The notes under the pieces were generated by a model. That model had not been told where the DNA came from, did no database searches, and saw nothing but the letters and a program-made list of their open reading frames with translations. Of a stretch of 64,000 nucleotides of DNA, positions 8,664-17,919 are shown piece after piece (the first letter of the stretch is position 1; every line of letters begins with the position of its first letter). The position numbers and the translations under genes were made by a program. Origin of the DNA: Zhongshania aquimaris. Its GTDB lineage: Bacteria; Pseudomonadota; Gammaproteobacteria; Pseudomonadales; Spongiibacteraceae. The DNA lies in contig NZ_JAHWDQ010000006.1 in the NCBI RefSeq assembly GCF_019312595.1, forward strand, positions 124,001-188,000, in the 5' to 3' direction.

Positions 8664-9795
8664 ACTCTCCTGCCAACGTCACCACACTATTCAGTATTAA
8701 TTGGATAAGCTGGGGTTGCCTAGTTACTCCTGTTTTCGAAAATACTGCCCGAAGATGAGACTTAGCAGTGTTGCGCGACACCCCTAAACTGACTGCTGCC
8801 TCATCTAAACTTAAGCCGTTCACCAGCCTGATCGCTAGCCGCGCTTCAGCGGGAGTCAAGCCAAATAGCGCAATAAGAACATCACTTGTGGCCTGCCGCG
8901 GCGCCATCGGGTCGCTCAAAAATACCGCTACGGCAGGCGCTGACTCACCGCTGCGGTCACTGAGCGGCAGTGGCCGTAACAGTAAATTTAGCCCCTGTAA
9001 TTGCCCTACTTCAGCGATTCGAAAGGCCTTAACGCATCCGGCTAGCTGCTGATGATGAGCAGAAACAACCTCGCTCAGCAAACTCTTGAACGCTTTTTGC
9101 TCGTGAACACTCTCCAGCTTCAAACACCCCTGACGCAATATTAAACCCCGAGCACTATCAATGAACCGCCTAGCGACTGGATTCGTGCTCACTACATTAC
9201 CGAGTGCATCTAGTGTCACAATTCCAACTGCCAGCTGATCGAAGGTATCAGCATACAAACTTCGCTCAGTCTCAGAATCCCGAAGCCGAGCATGTATTTG
9301 TATAGCTTGCCGCAAATGCGGCAGTAGCTGCCTACACAGGGCCTTCTCTCTGTCGCCAAAATTATCAGTGCCTGCTGGCCTTGTAACACGTAAACGTGCA
9401 AGCAAACCTTCCTCACACCAAAGATCTGCACCCAAAATATGCATCACATTGCTTGGCTGCAGGTAGCTACGAAAATATTCAGACTGCTGAAAATCCTCAG
9501 TGGCAAGGAATTCCGCAATGGTCACGACTTCACCATCGGGTAAATTGACAAAGGGATCGAGGGCAAAATAAGTCTGGTTGTATGCCTGGTAAACTCCGGG
9601 GGAAAATACAACTGAATTTAATACTACGCCTTGTTCACGCACACTGGGAGGACGCAAAAGCAAGGTCGCAAAATTGCCGTCAAGGAGAGCTCTTAGTTCA
9701 CCCAGAAATTGCTGCCATGGTGGCGATTCCAACAAGCCGTGGTAAATCGAATGAATCACCGCATCGGTTTGCGAATAAAGCTCTAGATCAGCCAT
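8662..9795 (-). CDS. LuxR-type transcriptional regulator (paralogue 1)
   Basis: This 377-residue regulator ends in a LuxR/GerE helix-turn-helix: LFGLTPAEARLAIRLVNGLSLDEAA, then SRNTAKSHLRAVFSKTGV. The centre (about 185-230, GIVTLDALGNVVSTNP) looks PAS-like. The N-terminal third resembles no named sensor I know, but begins like its paralogue at 57598-58719 (…IYHGLLESPPWQQFL against …IYQGPLEEEPWQDFL). That alignment and the ATG at 9795 favour this start over the GTG at 9858. It lies downstream of an SDR gene on the same strand. Regulators of this build control catabolic genes in related bacteria, for example TeiR for steroids in Comamonas; the ligand here is unknown. Confidence 0.85.
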   Translation of the reverse strand: MADLELYSQTDAVIHSIYHGLLESPPWQQFLGELRALLDGNFATLLLRPPSVREQGVVLNSVVFSPGVYQAYNQTYFALDPFVNLPDGEVVTIAEFLATEDFQQSEYFRSYLQPSNVMHILGADLWCEEGLLARLRVTRPAGTDNFGDREKALCRQLLPHLRQAIQIHARLRDSETERSLYADTFDQLAVGIVTLDALGNVVSTNPVARRFIDSARGLILRQGCLKLESVHEQKAFKSLLSEVVSAHHQQLAGCVKAFRIAEVGQLQGLNLLLRPLPLSDRSGESAPAVAVFLSDPMAPRQATSDVLIALFGLTPAEARLAIRLVNGLSLDEAAVSLGVSRNTAKSHLRAVFSKTGVTRQPQLIQLILNSVVTLAGE

Positions 9796-9880
9796 AAGGT
9801 GCACGGGCCACGTTGTAAAATGTGACCCGATTCTAAAGCCTCTCCGCTCCGAATTCACTACCCCTTGCTAAACGAAGCAT

Positions 9881-9917
9881 CTAGTACTCCTTCAACATGA
9901 TATTAAAGGAGTACTAG
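9881..9917. repeat. perfect 12-base inverted repeat between the SDR and LuxR genes
   Basis: Arms CTAGTACTCCTT and AAGGAGTACTAG flank 13 bases. The SDR stop codon is inside one arm. Neither side has a T run, so it is not a textbook terminator; it may be an operator or an mRNA 3'-end hairpin. Confidence 0.7.
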
Positions 9918-10702
9918 TGGGGTAAATATTCTCCACCATTTACATCAAGAGCGGCGCCAGTCACTGCACAGGCATAGTCGGACCCTAGAAATATCGCTGC
10001 TTTGGCACAGTCGGCGTCGTCAGGAATATGGCCCAGAGGAATATTTTTTGAAACTGCCGCTACCTGTTGCTCAACACTTGGGCCACCCGCATCGGCGTTC
10101 ATTTGCAAATATCCCTCAACTGCTGGCCCCCACATCCATCCCATATACGCAGAATTCACGCGAATATTATAGCCACCAAGCTCCAATGCTAGATGTGAGG
10201 TTGCGCTCGCCAATGCGGCTTTCGATGCGCCGTAGCCACCCTGGGTATGTAAAGGTTTGCGGGTAACCATGGTGTTAATCATGACAATCGCGCCGCCGCC
10301 CTGCTTTTTCATTTGCGGAATAGTTTCGAGCGTTAAGGCCATTGTGCCAAATAAATTAACGTCCATTGCCGCGCGCCAACTGTCCAAATTTGCAGATTCA
10401 ATGGGGCCAAATTCCCCTGGATTGTAGGCACTGTTAAAAAGCACATCAATACGACCAAAGCGGGAGATGGTTTTCTCAACTAAAGCTGCGCATTGCTGAC
10501 GATCACTGATATCAGTAGCAACCTTTAGTACTTCGGTATTTAAACCTAAGGCCATGATCTCTGCCTCAGCCTCATCTAGCTTACTTGCGGTACGCGCGCA
10601 CATGGCCACGGCGGCCCCTTGCTTCGCCGCTTCTACCGCTAACTCCTGACCCAACCCGGGCCCAATACCCGACACAATGACTACCTTGCCTTGTAAAAGC
10701 AT
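9914..10702 (-). CDS. SDR family oxidoreductase with Thr at the catalytic Ser position
   Basis: This is a 262-residue classical short-chain dehydrogenase: cofactor motif SGIGPGLG (11-18), catalytic YGASK (Tyr157, Lys161) and C-terminal TGAALDVNGGEYLP. The residue 13 before the Tyr, normally Ser, is Thr144 (MINTM). The usual NNAG is NSAY. Arg37 after the second strand (CARTASK) suggests NADP preference, though that is weak. The substrate is unknown; similar SDRs occur in steroid and alicyclic degradation gene sets. CAGGG at good spacing supports the ATG at 10702. It is followed by an inverted repeat and then the LuxR gene, so the two may form one regulatory unit. Confidence 0.88.
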   Translation of the reverse strand: MLLQGKVVIVSGIGPGLGQELAVEAAKQGAAVAMCARTASKLDEAEAEIMALGLNTEVLKVATDISDRQQCAALVEKTISRFGRIDVLFNSAYNPGEFGPIESANLDSWRAAMDVNLFGTMALTLETIPQMKKQGGGAIVMINTMVTRKPLHTQGGYGASKAALASATSHLALELGGYNIRVNSAYMGWMWGPAVEGYLQMNADAGGPSVEQQVAAVSKNIPLGHIPDDADCAKAAIFLGSDYACAVTGAALDVNGGEYLPH

Positions 10703-10762
10703 AATTTAACCCTGATATTTAAAATTATTAGGAAAACAGAGTATATCTTAGCGGAGTGACCG

Positions 10763-10795
10763 GGAACCGGCACCACCCATTCGGACGGTGTTTCC
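10763..10795. promoter_or_regulatory. compound dyad upstream of the SDR gene
   Basis: The - strand reads GGAA-A-CACC ... GGTG-CCGG-TTCC, so GGAA/TTCC and CACC/GGTG are both arranged as dyads around a centre near 10779. It lies 60-95 bases upstream of the SDR start and could be an activator site. The remainder of 10703-10904 shows nothing else. Confidence 0.35.
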
Positions 10796-10904
10796 AAGTG
10801 GCATGAAGGGCTGGAAATAGCAATTTTTTCTTGACTGGCGCGCACATCGTGATGCACTGCGAAGCGAGCAACGTTTTAGTGGCAGTAGTCAATTGCCAAG
10901 ATGG

Positions 10905-11303
10905 CTATGCAAGATCAATAACTTTACGCATATTTTGAGAGATTGTCGTAGCAATTTGCTTCGCACGCTCTGTTTTTTGACCGCTGAAATCACGATCGGC
11001 AACATAGATGAAATAGTCTAACCATTGCTTAAAATCTTCGTCTAATAAAGCCTGTTTAGCGTTCAACTCTCGGTGAATATTCATCGTGTGCCGATGGTAG
11101 TCATTTTTACCCAATAACAGTTTTTCCCAGTACGCTCTAATGCGTGGAAAATGCTCGCGAATATCGATATTAGCAACGTCAGTAAATATCGGCGCCAAGC
11201 GATCATCGTTCAACAAACATTCATAGAATGACTCGACGAACACGGCGATATGCTCGGGTGTATCGAGATCTGGTTTGTTATTTTGCGGACTATGTGAAGA
11301 CAT
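10905..11303 (-). CDS. group III truncated haemoglobin
   Basis: This 132-residue haem protein fits the group III (P) truncated globins in length and pattern: an N-terminal helix FVESFYECLLNDDRLAPIF, then HFPRIRAYWEKLLLG, the proximal-helix segment HTMNIHREL with a candidate proximal His, and the tail ISQNMRKVI. Members bind O2 or NO and are thought to act in nitric oxide or oxygen chemistry in the cytoplasm; the exact role here is unknown. It lies downstream of der on the same strand but is separated from it by a perfect palindrome, suggesting separate control. Confidence 0.88.
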   Translation of the reverse strand: MSSHSPQNNKPDLDTPEHIAVFVESFYECLLNDDRLAPIFTDVANIDIREHFPRIRAYWEKLLLGKNDYHRHTMNIHRELNAKQALLDEDFKQWLDYFIYVADRDFSGQKTERAKQIATTISQNMRKVIDLA

Positions 11304-11333
11304 GATACTAGCGAGATTCTATCATTGATGAGC

Positions 11334-11361
11334 GAGCAATATTGACGTGTCAATATTGCTC
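11334..11361. promoter_or_regulatory. perfect 13-base inverted repeat upstream of the haemoglobin gene
   Basis: GAGCAATATTGAC-GT-GTCAATATTGCTC is fully symmetric across 28 bases, about 30 bases upstream of the globin ATG. No T run follows on either strand, so an operator is more likely than a terminator. It resembles no site I can name. Confidence 0.55.
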
Positions 11362-11372
11362 ACAGATGACGA

Positions 11373-12782
11373 CTATCGTTTCTTTCTTGCCGACTTGGCT
11401 TTAGCAAAACGCATAACGCGCTGCTTTCGTTCTACTTGCCTTTTGGTAAGCTCATTCTTCTTACCTTCAAAGGGATTTTCAGAGGTTTTGAATTCAATTT
11501 TAATGGGTGTACCCATCATCTTTAATTCGCGCCGAAACGTCTTTTCCAAATAGCGGGTGTAGCTACTCGGCACTTTCTCGGTCTGGTTACCGTGAATAAC
11601 AATAATGGGGGGATTCTGCCCACCGGGATGCGCGTAGCGAAGCTTGATACGCCTGCCGTTAATCATTGGCGGCGAGTGGTCGTGCACCGCGCCTTCCAAT
11701 ATCGTAGTTAACATCCGAGTTTGCAACTGACGAGTCGCTGACTCATAGGCCTTTTCGACCGATTCGTAAAGGTGACCAACACCGGTGCCGTGTAGTGCAG
11801 AGATAAAGTGGATTTCGGCAAAATCGATAAACTGTAAACGCCGGTCCAATTCTTTTTTAATTTTGTCCTTTTGATCAGCGGTAAGGCCATCCCATTTATT
11901 AATGCCCACGACCACAGCACGCCCAGAGTCGACCACTTGGCCCAGCAGATGTAGATCTTGATCAACAATGCTCTCACGGCCATCCATAACCAAAATGACA
12001 ACGTTGGCGTCTTCAATCGCTTTCAGGGTTTTTACAATCGAGAATTTTTCTACGGCTTCAGAGATATGCTTACGCTTACGAATCCCGGCGGTGTCGATAA
12101 GGGTATACGCTTCACCCTCTCGCTCGTAATTTATATATACGCTGTCGCGAGTTGTGCCTGGCTGGTCGTAAACTACAACGCGATCTTCTCCCAGCATTCG
12201 ATTCACCAGGGTCGATTTACCTACATTAGGACGCCCCACCACGGCAATTTTCTTTCCGGTTGCCAGCGCGGCCTGTTTGTCCTCCGCCTCCTGAGGGAAC
12301 TGCGCGAGCACGTCATCCATCAAGGAGCGCACGCCCTTACCCTGGGTCGCTGTCAATGGATAAATTTTCGCGGCGCCGGTTTTGTAGAACTCGGCCTTTG
12401 CCACTTCAGCGTCGGTGCCATCAACCTTATTTGCGACGAAAAACACCGGTTTTGAGCAACTGCGAATATGCTTGATTAAGCCCTCATCCGCCGGCATGAG
12501 ACCGGCTCGCGCATCTAACATAAGCAAGACAGCATCGGCTTCATCGATAGCTTGTTTAGATTGCTGCGCCATTGGACCGTCAATGCCGACTTCGTCACCA
12601 TTAATACCGCCGGTATCAATAACAATATAGCGGCGATTACCGTGACTGGCTTCGCCGTATTTGCGGTCGCGCGTTAATCCAGGGAAATTCGCCACCAAAG
12701 CATCGCGGCTTTTGGTAAGCCGGTTGAACAGAGTTGATTTACCGACATTGGGCCGGCCTACCAAGGCAATAACAGGAACCAT
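11373..12782 (-). CDS. der: ribosome-associated GTPase Der (EngA)
   Basis: This essential GTPase assists late assembly of the 50S subunit. Two G domains are visible: [14 protein letters not shown] (about 8-21) with the base-specificity motif NKVDG, and [14 protein letters not shown] (about 182-195) with NKWDGL. The C-terminal KH-like domain follows ([20 protein letters not shown]). The length of 469 is normal for the family, and the basic tail KSARKKR suits RNA contact. It is the last gene of the hisS-yfgM-bamB-der series seen in many gammaproteobacteria. Confidence 0.98.
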   Translation of the reverse strand: MVPVIALVGRPNVGKSTLFNRLTKSRDALVANFPGLTRDRKYGEASHGNRRYIVIDTGGINGDEVGIDGPMAQQSKQAIDEADAVLLMLDARAGLMPADEGLIKHIRSCSKPVFFVANKVDGTDAEVAKAEFYKTGAAKIYPLTATQGKGVRSLMDDVLAQFPQEAEDKQAALATGKKIAVVGRPNVGKSTLVNRMLGEDRVVVYDQPGTTRDSVYINYEREGEAYTLIDTAGIRKRKHISEAVEKFSIVKTLKAIEDANVVILVMDGRESIVDQDLHLLGQVVDSGRAVVVGINKWDGLTADQKDKIKKELDRRLQFIDFAEIHFISALHGTGVGHLYESVEKAYESATRQLQTRMLTTILEGAVHDHSPPMINGRRIKLRYAHPGGQNPPIIVIHGNQTEKVPSSYTRYLEKTFRRELKMMGTPIKIEFKTSENPFEGKKNELTKRQVERKQRVMRFAKAKSARKKR

Positions 12783-12831
12783 AATTCTATTTAACTCTGA
12801 TCAGCGCTCGGCCGAATAACAATATGTTTAC

Positions 12832-13983
12832 TTAACGGTCTTGCAGTTTATACGCGATTAACTCACCACTATTGCCGTAGACGTATAGCAGTTTTCCATC
12901 AGCCGTCATCGGTGCGCGAAGACCATCACCGTCGACCTTGGTGCGCGCAAGCAAATGACCATCTTCCCGCGCCAACATGTGCAAATACCCTTCAAAATCG
13001 CCAACGCCGATGGCACCCTCGAAGGCAACTGGCTCAGTCAGTTCACGGCGTGCTAAAACGGTTTGCGTCCACAGTGCGCCTTGCCCGTTATCGTCGATAG
13101 CGTTTACGCTACCATCTGAGGTCACCACAAATACCTTACCCAAATTATCTGTCGCACCGACGTAGCTAGAAGTATCCTTCACCCACAATGGGCGTCCGCT
13201 ACGAATATCGATCGCCATGACTTGTCCCTGGTAGCCGGTAGCGACGACGGTCTGACCGTCTTCCATCACCAACAAACGACCATCAACATCAACTAAACGT
13301 TCAATTTCAGTACTGCCCTGTGGCACGGAAATACGCTGTTCCCATAGTTCACTTCCGTTCTCGATATCAAACGCAATAACGCGACCGTTCGCAAATCCGA
13401 TCATCGCGATATCGCCAACTACTTTAGGAGTGCTCGTGCCGCGCAAGGTCAAGCGTGGAACTTGAGATGCGTAGCTCCACAGCAATTTACCATCGTCAAA
13501 ATTAAGCCCCTGCACTTCACCGGCATAGGTTTGCACGACTACGACACTGCCATTACTTTGCGGCGCAGCCAAAACTTCACTGTTTACTGCTACGCGCCAG
13601 ACGATATCGCCGGAGATACGATCAATAGCGACAACTTCGCCATCAGATGTGCCGATGAACAGCAGCGTTCCAGATACACCCACACCACCCGCAATTCGAA
13701 GGTCGTAAGATTTTTTCCAAACCTTCTTACCGCTGGACTTTTTCAGTGCAGCCATTTTACCGTTGGACGAAGCGATAAAAATCTCATCTCCATCGATCAC
13801 CGGGGTAATACGATGGTATGCCTCAGCTTGACCGTCCCCCAATGAATAGGACCATACTTCCTTTAGCTTCTTTTCTGCTTTGAAGTCAGTCAATTTAGCC
13901 GGCTCACGACTAGTAGGGTCGGAGGCGCAGGCCACCATCATCGCACTTGCCAGCAATATACTGACCGCAGAAATAAACCGCAT
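12832..13983 (-). CDS. bamB: outer membrane protein assembly lipoprotein BamB
   Basis: This 383-residue lipoprotein (signal ending in MMVAC) folds as a PQQ-type beta-propeller; blade motifs such as GKMAALKKSSGKKVWKK and GEVVAIDRISGDIVWR recur through the chain. BamB supports BamA in inserting beta-barrels into the outer membrane. Its start overlaps the stop of the upstream yfgM-like gene as TAATG, so the two are translationally coupled. BamA itself is encoded at 37614-40202. Confidence 0.96.
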   Translation of the reverse strand: MRFISAVSILLASAMMVACASDPTSREPAKLTDFKAEKKLKEVWSYSLGDGQAEAYHRITPVIDGDEIFIASSNGKMAALKKSSGKKVWKKSYDLRIAGGVGVSGTLLFIGTSDGEVVAIDRISGDIVWRVAVNSEVLAAPQSNGSVVVVQTYAGEVQGLNFDDGKLLWSYASQVPRLTLRGTSTPKVVGDIAMIGFANGRVIAFDIENGSELWEQRISVPQGSTEIERLVDVDGRLLVMEDGQTVVATGYQGQVMAIDIRSGRPLWVKDTSSYVGATDNLGKVFVVTSDGSVNAIDDNGQGALWTQTVLARRELTEPVAFEGAIGVGDFEGYLHMLAREDGHLLARTKVDGDGLRAPMTADGKLLYVYGNSGELIAYKLQDR

Positions 13984-14660
13984 TACTTCGCCCCCTCTAC
14001 AGCAATCTTGGCTGCAGATAAGTCATTAATTTTCATTTCTAACATTGCATTATTAACCGGCGCTTCCTGCGTGCGAGCCAAGGATCTAGCACGCTGGTAC
14101 GCTGCCAAGGCAGCTGCCTTATCGCCCTGTGCAAAAGCAACATCACCTTCAAGTTCCGCCGCCTCAGCCGCATAACCCGTACTGGCTAGTCCGCTCAAAT
14201 AAGCAGTCGCTTTGCCGTATTCTTTTTGCGAATACAGTACCTGCGCTAAACGAATTTCAGTTTGCGCCTTTATCTGCGCACTCGGGCCCTGTTTTAAAAC
14301 CCATTCGAGCTCAGCCGTTGCCGCCGCATAATCGTCGCTTTTTACCGCGTATTTCGCTTTAAACAAGGCAGCGAATTGGCCGTAACTCAGGCTCGCAAAG
14401 CGGTCTTTCAATGTATCTGCCAAATGCTGAGCCGTACTTAAACTACTGCCATCACGCTGCACGGCGGCGTCAGCTATCAACAAATTATCAAATATTGCTG
14501 AGGCTTCGCCTGCTTGCGCTTCCTGATGCCCCTGCCAGCCCCTCCAACCAAATACAATGGCCAACGCAAGCGCGATACCAAAGACAGTGGACTTTCCATT
14601 GTCTTGCCACCATCTTTTAATGGCTTCGATTTGTTCTTCTTCTGTGCGATACGTTTCCAC
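13983..14660 (-). CDS. yfgM: YfgM-like tetratricopeptide inner membrane protein
   Basis: This 225-residue protein begins YRTEEEQIEAIKRWWQDNG, has one membrane segment (about 24-42, STVFGIALALAIVFGW) and a periplasmic helical-repeat domain. That matches YfgM, the ancillary SecYEG/PpiD partner that helps proteins leave the translocon. Its position between hisS and bamB is conserved. The C-terminal TPR-like units (YAAEAAELEGDVAFAQGD) are visible but degenerate. Confidence 0.9.
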   Translation of the reverse strand: METYRTEEEQIEAIKRWWQDNGKSTVFGIALALAIVFGWRGWQGHQEAQAGEASAIFDNLLIADAAVQRDGSSLSTAQHLADTLKDRFASLSYGQFAALFKAKYAVKSDDYAAATAELEWVLKQGPSAQIKAQTEIRLAQVLYSQKEYGKATAYLSGLASTGYAAEAAELEGDVAFAQGDKAAALAAYQRARSLARTQEAPVNNAMLEMKINDLSAAKIAVEGAK

Positions 14661-14691
14661 TAAACTTCCTCTCCGACTTGTCCGGTCGCGT

Positions 14692-15969
14692 TTAAAAATG
14701 ATTCTTAGAAATATATTTAACCAGTTCTGCCAATGCGACTAACTGCTGCTCACCCTGCCCAGCGCGAAGTGGTTTAACCGCCGCTTCGCCGCCTTGCAAT
14801 TCATCTTCTCCCAATACCACCGCCAGTGAAGCGCCTGATTTATCCGCTTTTTTAAACTGACTTTTAAAGCTGCCGCTACCGCAATTAATCAGCACTTTTA
14901 CCGACGGCATGGCATCGCGTAATTGCTCTGCAATTTGCAAAGCCGCAATGTCCGCTTTTTCACCCACTGACACAATAAAAATATCAGCTTGAGGCTGAAT
15001 TTCAGGCGCGACATTTAAGGTGTCGAGCATCAGTACCAAGCGCTCAATACCCATTGCAAAACCAACGGCTGGGGTAGATTTGCCTCCCAGCTGCTCAACT
15101 AAACCATCGTAGCGACCACCGGCGCACACCGTGCCCTGTGCACCTAAGCTATCGGTAGTCCATTCAAACACTGTTAAACCGTAATAATCTAGGCCTCTCA
15201 CTAACTGAGGGTTCAATGTATAAGGAATACCCGCAGCGTCTAAGCGTGCGCACAATCCATCAAAGTGGCTGCGCGAAATATCATCTAGATAGTCACTTAG
15301 TACCGGTGCAGCGACTAGCAGTTCCCGAGTTTTAGGATCTTTGCTATCGAGTACCCTAAGTGGATTAGTCTCTAAGCGCCGCTTGCTGTCTTCATCTAGC
15401 TCATCTTGAAAGCCGCGCAAGTAGTCAACCAGCGCCTGGCGGTAATTGGCGCGCGACTCGGCATTACCGATGCTGTTTAACTCAAGAGTCAGCGCATCAC
15501 TAATACCAAGTTCTCGCCACAAACGAGCTGTCAGCAAGATAAGCTCTGCGTCTATGTCTGGACCAACCATCCCAAAGGTTTCAACACCAATTTGATGAAA
15601 TTGGCGCAACCGGCCTTTTTGTGGACGTTCGTGGCGGAACATCGGACCGGTATACCACAAACGCTGAATTTGATTATGCAGCAAACCGTTTTGATCACAT
15701 GCGCGAACACAACTCGCCGTACCCTCTGGACGCAAGGTCAAACTGTCGCCGTTGCGATCGTCAAAGGTATACATTTCTTTTTCTACAATATCAGTGACTT
15801 CACCGATAGATCGCTTGAAAAGCTCGGTGTGCTCAACAATCGGAAAACGAATTTCACTATAACCATAACGAGCAAGTACATCGCGCACGCGCGCTTCCAC
15901 ATACTGCCAAACCGGTGTTTCGGTGGGCAGAATATCATTCATACCGCGAATTGATTGAATACGTGCCAA
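14692..15969 (-). CDS. hisS: histidine-tRNA ligase
   Basis: This is a class II aminoacyl-tRNA synthetase of 425 residues. Motif 2 is seen in [16 protein letters not shown], the histidine-specific motifs in [15 protein letters not shown] and CAGGRYDGL, and motif 3 in [13 protein letters not shown]. The anticodon-binding domain follows from about residue 325. The start [15 protein letters not shown] is canonical. It lies between ispG and the yfgM-like gene. Confidence 0.98.
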   Translation of the reverse strand: MARIQSIRGMNDILPTETPVWQYVEARVRDVLARYGYSEIRFPIVEHTELFKRSIGEVTDIVEKEMYTFDDRNGDSLTLRPEGTASCVRACDQNGLLHNQIQRLWYTGPMFRHERPQKGRLRQFHQIGVETFGMVGPDIDAELILLTARLWRELGISDALTLELNSIGNAESRANYRQALVDYLRGFQDELDEDSKRRLETNPLRVLDSKDPKTRELLVAAPVLSDYLDDISRSHFDGLCARLDAAGIPYTLNPQLVRGLDYYGLTVFEWTTDSLGAQGTVCAGGRYDGLVEQLGGKSTPAVGFAMGIERLVLMLDTLNVAPEIQPQADIFIVSVGEKADIAALQIAEQLRDAMPSVKVLINCGSGSFKSQFKKADKSGASLAVVLGEDELQGGEAAVKPLRAGQGEQQLVALAELVKYISKNHF

Positions 15970-16018
15970 AACTATTCCCTATCGACCAAATTTACGAATA
16001 AAAACGCCAAAACATGGC

Positions 16019-17131
16019 TTAGCTGCGTGCTATAAGGTCTTTGTCTTGTTCTTGTTTAAGAGCGACCTTTTCGCGAATTAACTTTTCAAGATGGTCGATC
16101 AATACATCGTTCTTTACTTTGTGGTCAGGCTTGCCGCCCACATACACTAAATTATTCGGCGTCCCACCAGTGAGGCCAATCTCCGCCTCTTTTGCTTCGC
16201 CAGGGCCGTTTACTATGCAGCCGATTACCGCAACGTCCAGTGGCGTGGTCACGTCGTCAAGTCGTGACTCCAATTCATTCATGGTGCTAATCACATCGAA
16301 ATTCTGCCGAGAGCAGCTCGGGCAAGCAATGAAATTAATGCCCTTGGTACGCAGCTTGAGACTCTTTAATATCTCATAGCCAACTTTCACTTCCTCTACT
16401 GGGTCTGCCGCCAATGAAACGCGGATCGTGTCACCGATACCGTCCATTAACAGCAATCCTAAGCCCACCGCCGACTTAACCGTGCCGCCGCGCAGACCAC
16501 CCGCCTCAGTGATACCAAGGTGCAAAGGCTGTTCTATCTGAGATGCAATCTGCCGATAAGCCGCCACCGCCATAAACACATCGGAGGCCTTCACACTTAA
16601 TTTAAAATCTTGGAAATTCAGCTTATCGAGAATATCGATATGGCGCATAGCAGACTCGACCAAGGCCTCTGGCGTCGGCTCACCGTATTTACGTTGCAGC
16701 TCCTTTTCTAAGGAGCCCGCGTTAACACCGATTCGAATCGGAACATTGTGGAATTTTGCGGCATCGATAACCTCACGTACTTTTAGTTCACGGCCGATAT
16801 TACCCGGATTTATCCGCAAGCAATCGACACCGTATTCCAAAACTTTCAGCGCAATTTTATGGTCAAAATGAATATCAGCAACCAGTGGCACAGACACTTG
16901 TTTGCGGATCTCACGAAATGCTTCCGCGGCCTCCATACTGGGAACCGAGACACGCACAATATCGGCACACGCCGCTTCTAAACGTCTGATCTGCGCAACA
17001 GTTGCAGCCACGTCACAGGTTTCTGTGTTTGTCATACTTTGTACAGATATTGGCGCATCACCGCCAACAGCTACATTACCGATATGAATCTGCCGAGATA
17101 CTCGGCGTTTTATCGGAGATGCCATTTTCAT
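16019..17131 (-). CDS. ispG: 4-hydroxy-3-methylbut-2-enyl-diphosphate synthase
   Basis: This [4Fe-4S] enzyme reductively opens MEcPP to HMBPP in the non-mevalonate isoprenoid pathway. The cluster cysteines are seen in [10 protein letters not shown] (two) and [16 protein letters not shown] (one); the TIM barrel precedes them. The length of 370 is normal. Its ATG overlaps the rodZ stop by four bases (ATGA), so the pair is coupled. Dxr of the same pathway is encoded at 41715-42911. Confidence 0.98.
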   Translation of the reverse strand: MKMASPIKRRVSRQIHIGNVAVGGDAPISVQSMTNTETCDVAATVAQIRRLEAACADIVRVSVPSMEAAEAFREIRKQVSVPLVADIHFDHKIALKVLEYGVDCLRINPGNIGRELKVREVIDAAKFHNVPIRIGVNAGSLEKELQRKYGEPTPEALVESAMRHIDILDKLNFQDFKLSVKASDVFMAVAAYRQIASQIEQPLHLGITEAGGLRGGTVKSAVGLGLLLMDGIGDTIRVSLAADPVEEVKVGYEILKSLKLRTKGINFIACPSCSRQNFDVISTMNELESRLDDVTTPLDVAVIGCIVNGPGEAKEAEIGLTGGTPNNLVYVGGKPDHKVKNDVLIDHLEKLIREKVALKQEQDKDLIARS

Positions 17132-17910
17132 AATTCACCTACTTGTACACGCACCACGTTACTCTTTGCCAATTCTTTTAGCTCAACCAAACGCTCATTG
17201 TAATACATCGACACCGCAGGCCAGTATGCTGTACTAAACGTAACGGGGGCCCGCAATTTGAACAGCAAAACCTCGCCCTTTTTCTGCACACCACTTACCA
17301 CCACACTGTTGTGAGCGTCACGTAACTCTAACCACACATCCTCAGTGAGCTTGAAGGATAGCTCGGCAATTTCACCTACAACTACCGGCACATCAACTTC
17401 TTCGGGTTTCACTGGCTCGCCGCCCAATAGCGATTCACCAAGCGACGGCGATTTCCGCAACACTGGTAGTACCGGTAGCTGTTGCTCTAAAACAACAACG
17501 GATAGCGCTTTTTTTTCCGGACCGGAAAATATCCAATAGGACAACGACCAAATTAACAGAGCCACAATTAGCGCCAAAATAAAACCCGCGTGGCCAGGCG
17601 CCTGAACCTTACCGGGGACTTGAACATGGCTTCGCTGGTTGCTCTGCTCTTCACGACGGCAAATCCGATCGCAGTCGCTCAATAAAGGCGCTTCATCCAA
17701 GCCCATATACCGCGCGTAACTTTTTATGTAACCGCGCGCAAATAGCGGTGAATTGAAACGGGAGTAATCGTTTTCTTCTATCGCCTCGACATAGCTATTT
17801 AATAAATTCAGTGCTTCGGCAGTTTCGAGCACCGACTTACCCGCGCTTATGCGCGCATCGTGTAATACTGATCCCGGCGGCCCGGGGTAACTATTCTTTG
17901 GTCCCGGCAT
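17128..17910 (-). CDS. rodZ: cytoskeleton protein RodZ
   Basis: RodZ anchors MreB filaments to the inner membrane and shapes rod cells. Residues about 15-75 form an Xre-type helix-turn-helix ([20 protein letters not shown]), and one membrane segment is at about 109-129 ([20 protein letters not shown]). The periplasmic C-terminal domain contains [15 protein letters not shown]. At 260 residues it is shorter than the E. coli protein, mainly in the periplasmic linker. Neighbours pilF and ispG match the usual order. Confidence 0.94.
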   Translation of the reverse strand: MPGPKNSYPGPPGSVLHDARISAGKSVLETAEALNLLNSYVEAIEENDYSRFNSPLFARGYIKSYARYMGLDEAPLLSDCDRICRREEQSNQRSHVQVPGKVQAPGHAGFILALIVALLIWSLSYWIFSGPEKKALSVVVLEQQLPVLPVLRKSPSLGESLLGGEPVKPEEVDVPVVVGEIAELSFKLTEDVWLELRDAHNSVVVSGVQKKGEVLLFKLRAPVTFSTAYWPAVSMYYNERLVELKELAKSNVVRVQVGEL

Positions 17911-17919
17911 ATTAAATCC

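Noticed and set aside
10703-10904. Missed gene or RNA in the SDR-globin gap
   Set aside because: No frame with a ribosome site and no tRNA-like fold; only the dyad described was found.
11334-11361. FNR/Anr box reading of the palindrome
   Set aside because: FNR needs TTGAT-N4-ATCAA; here the TTGA/TCAA halves are only four bases apart instead of six.
11958-12455. 165-residue + strand frame
   Set aside because: Lies wholly inside der on the other strand; der has both intact G domains.
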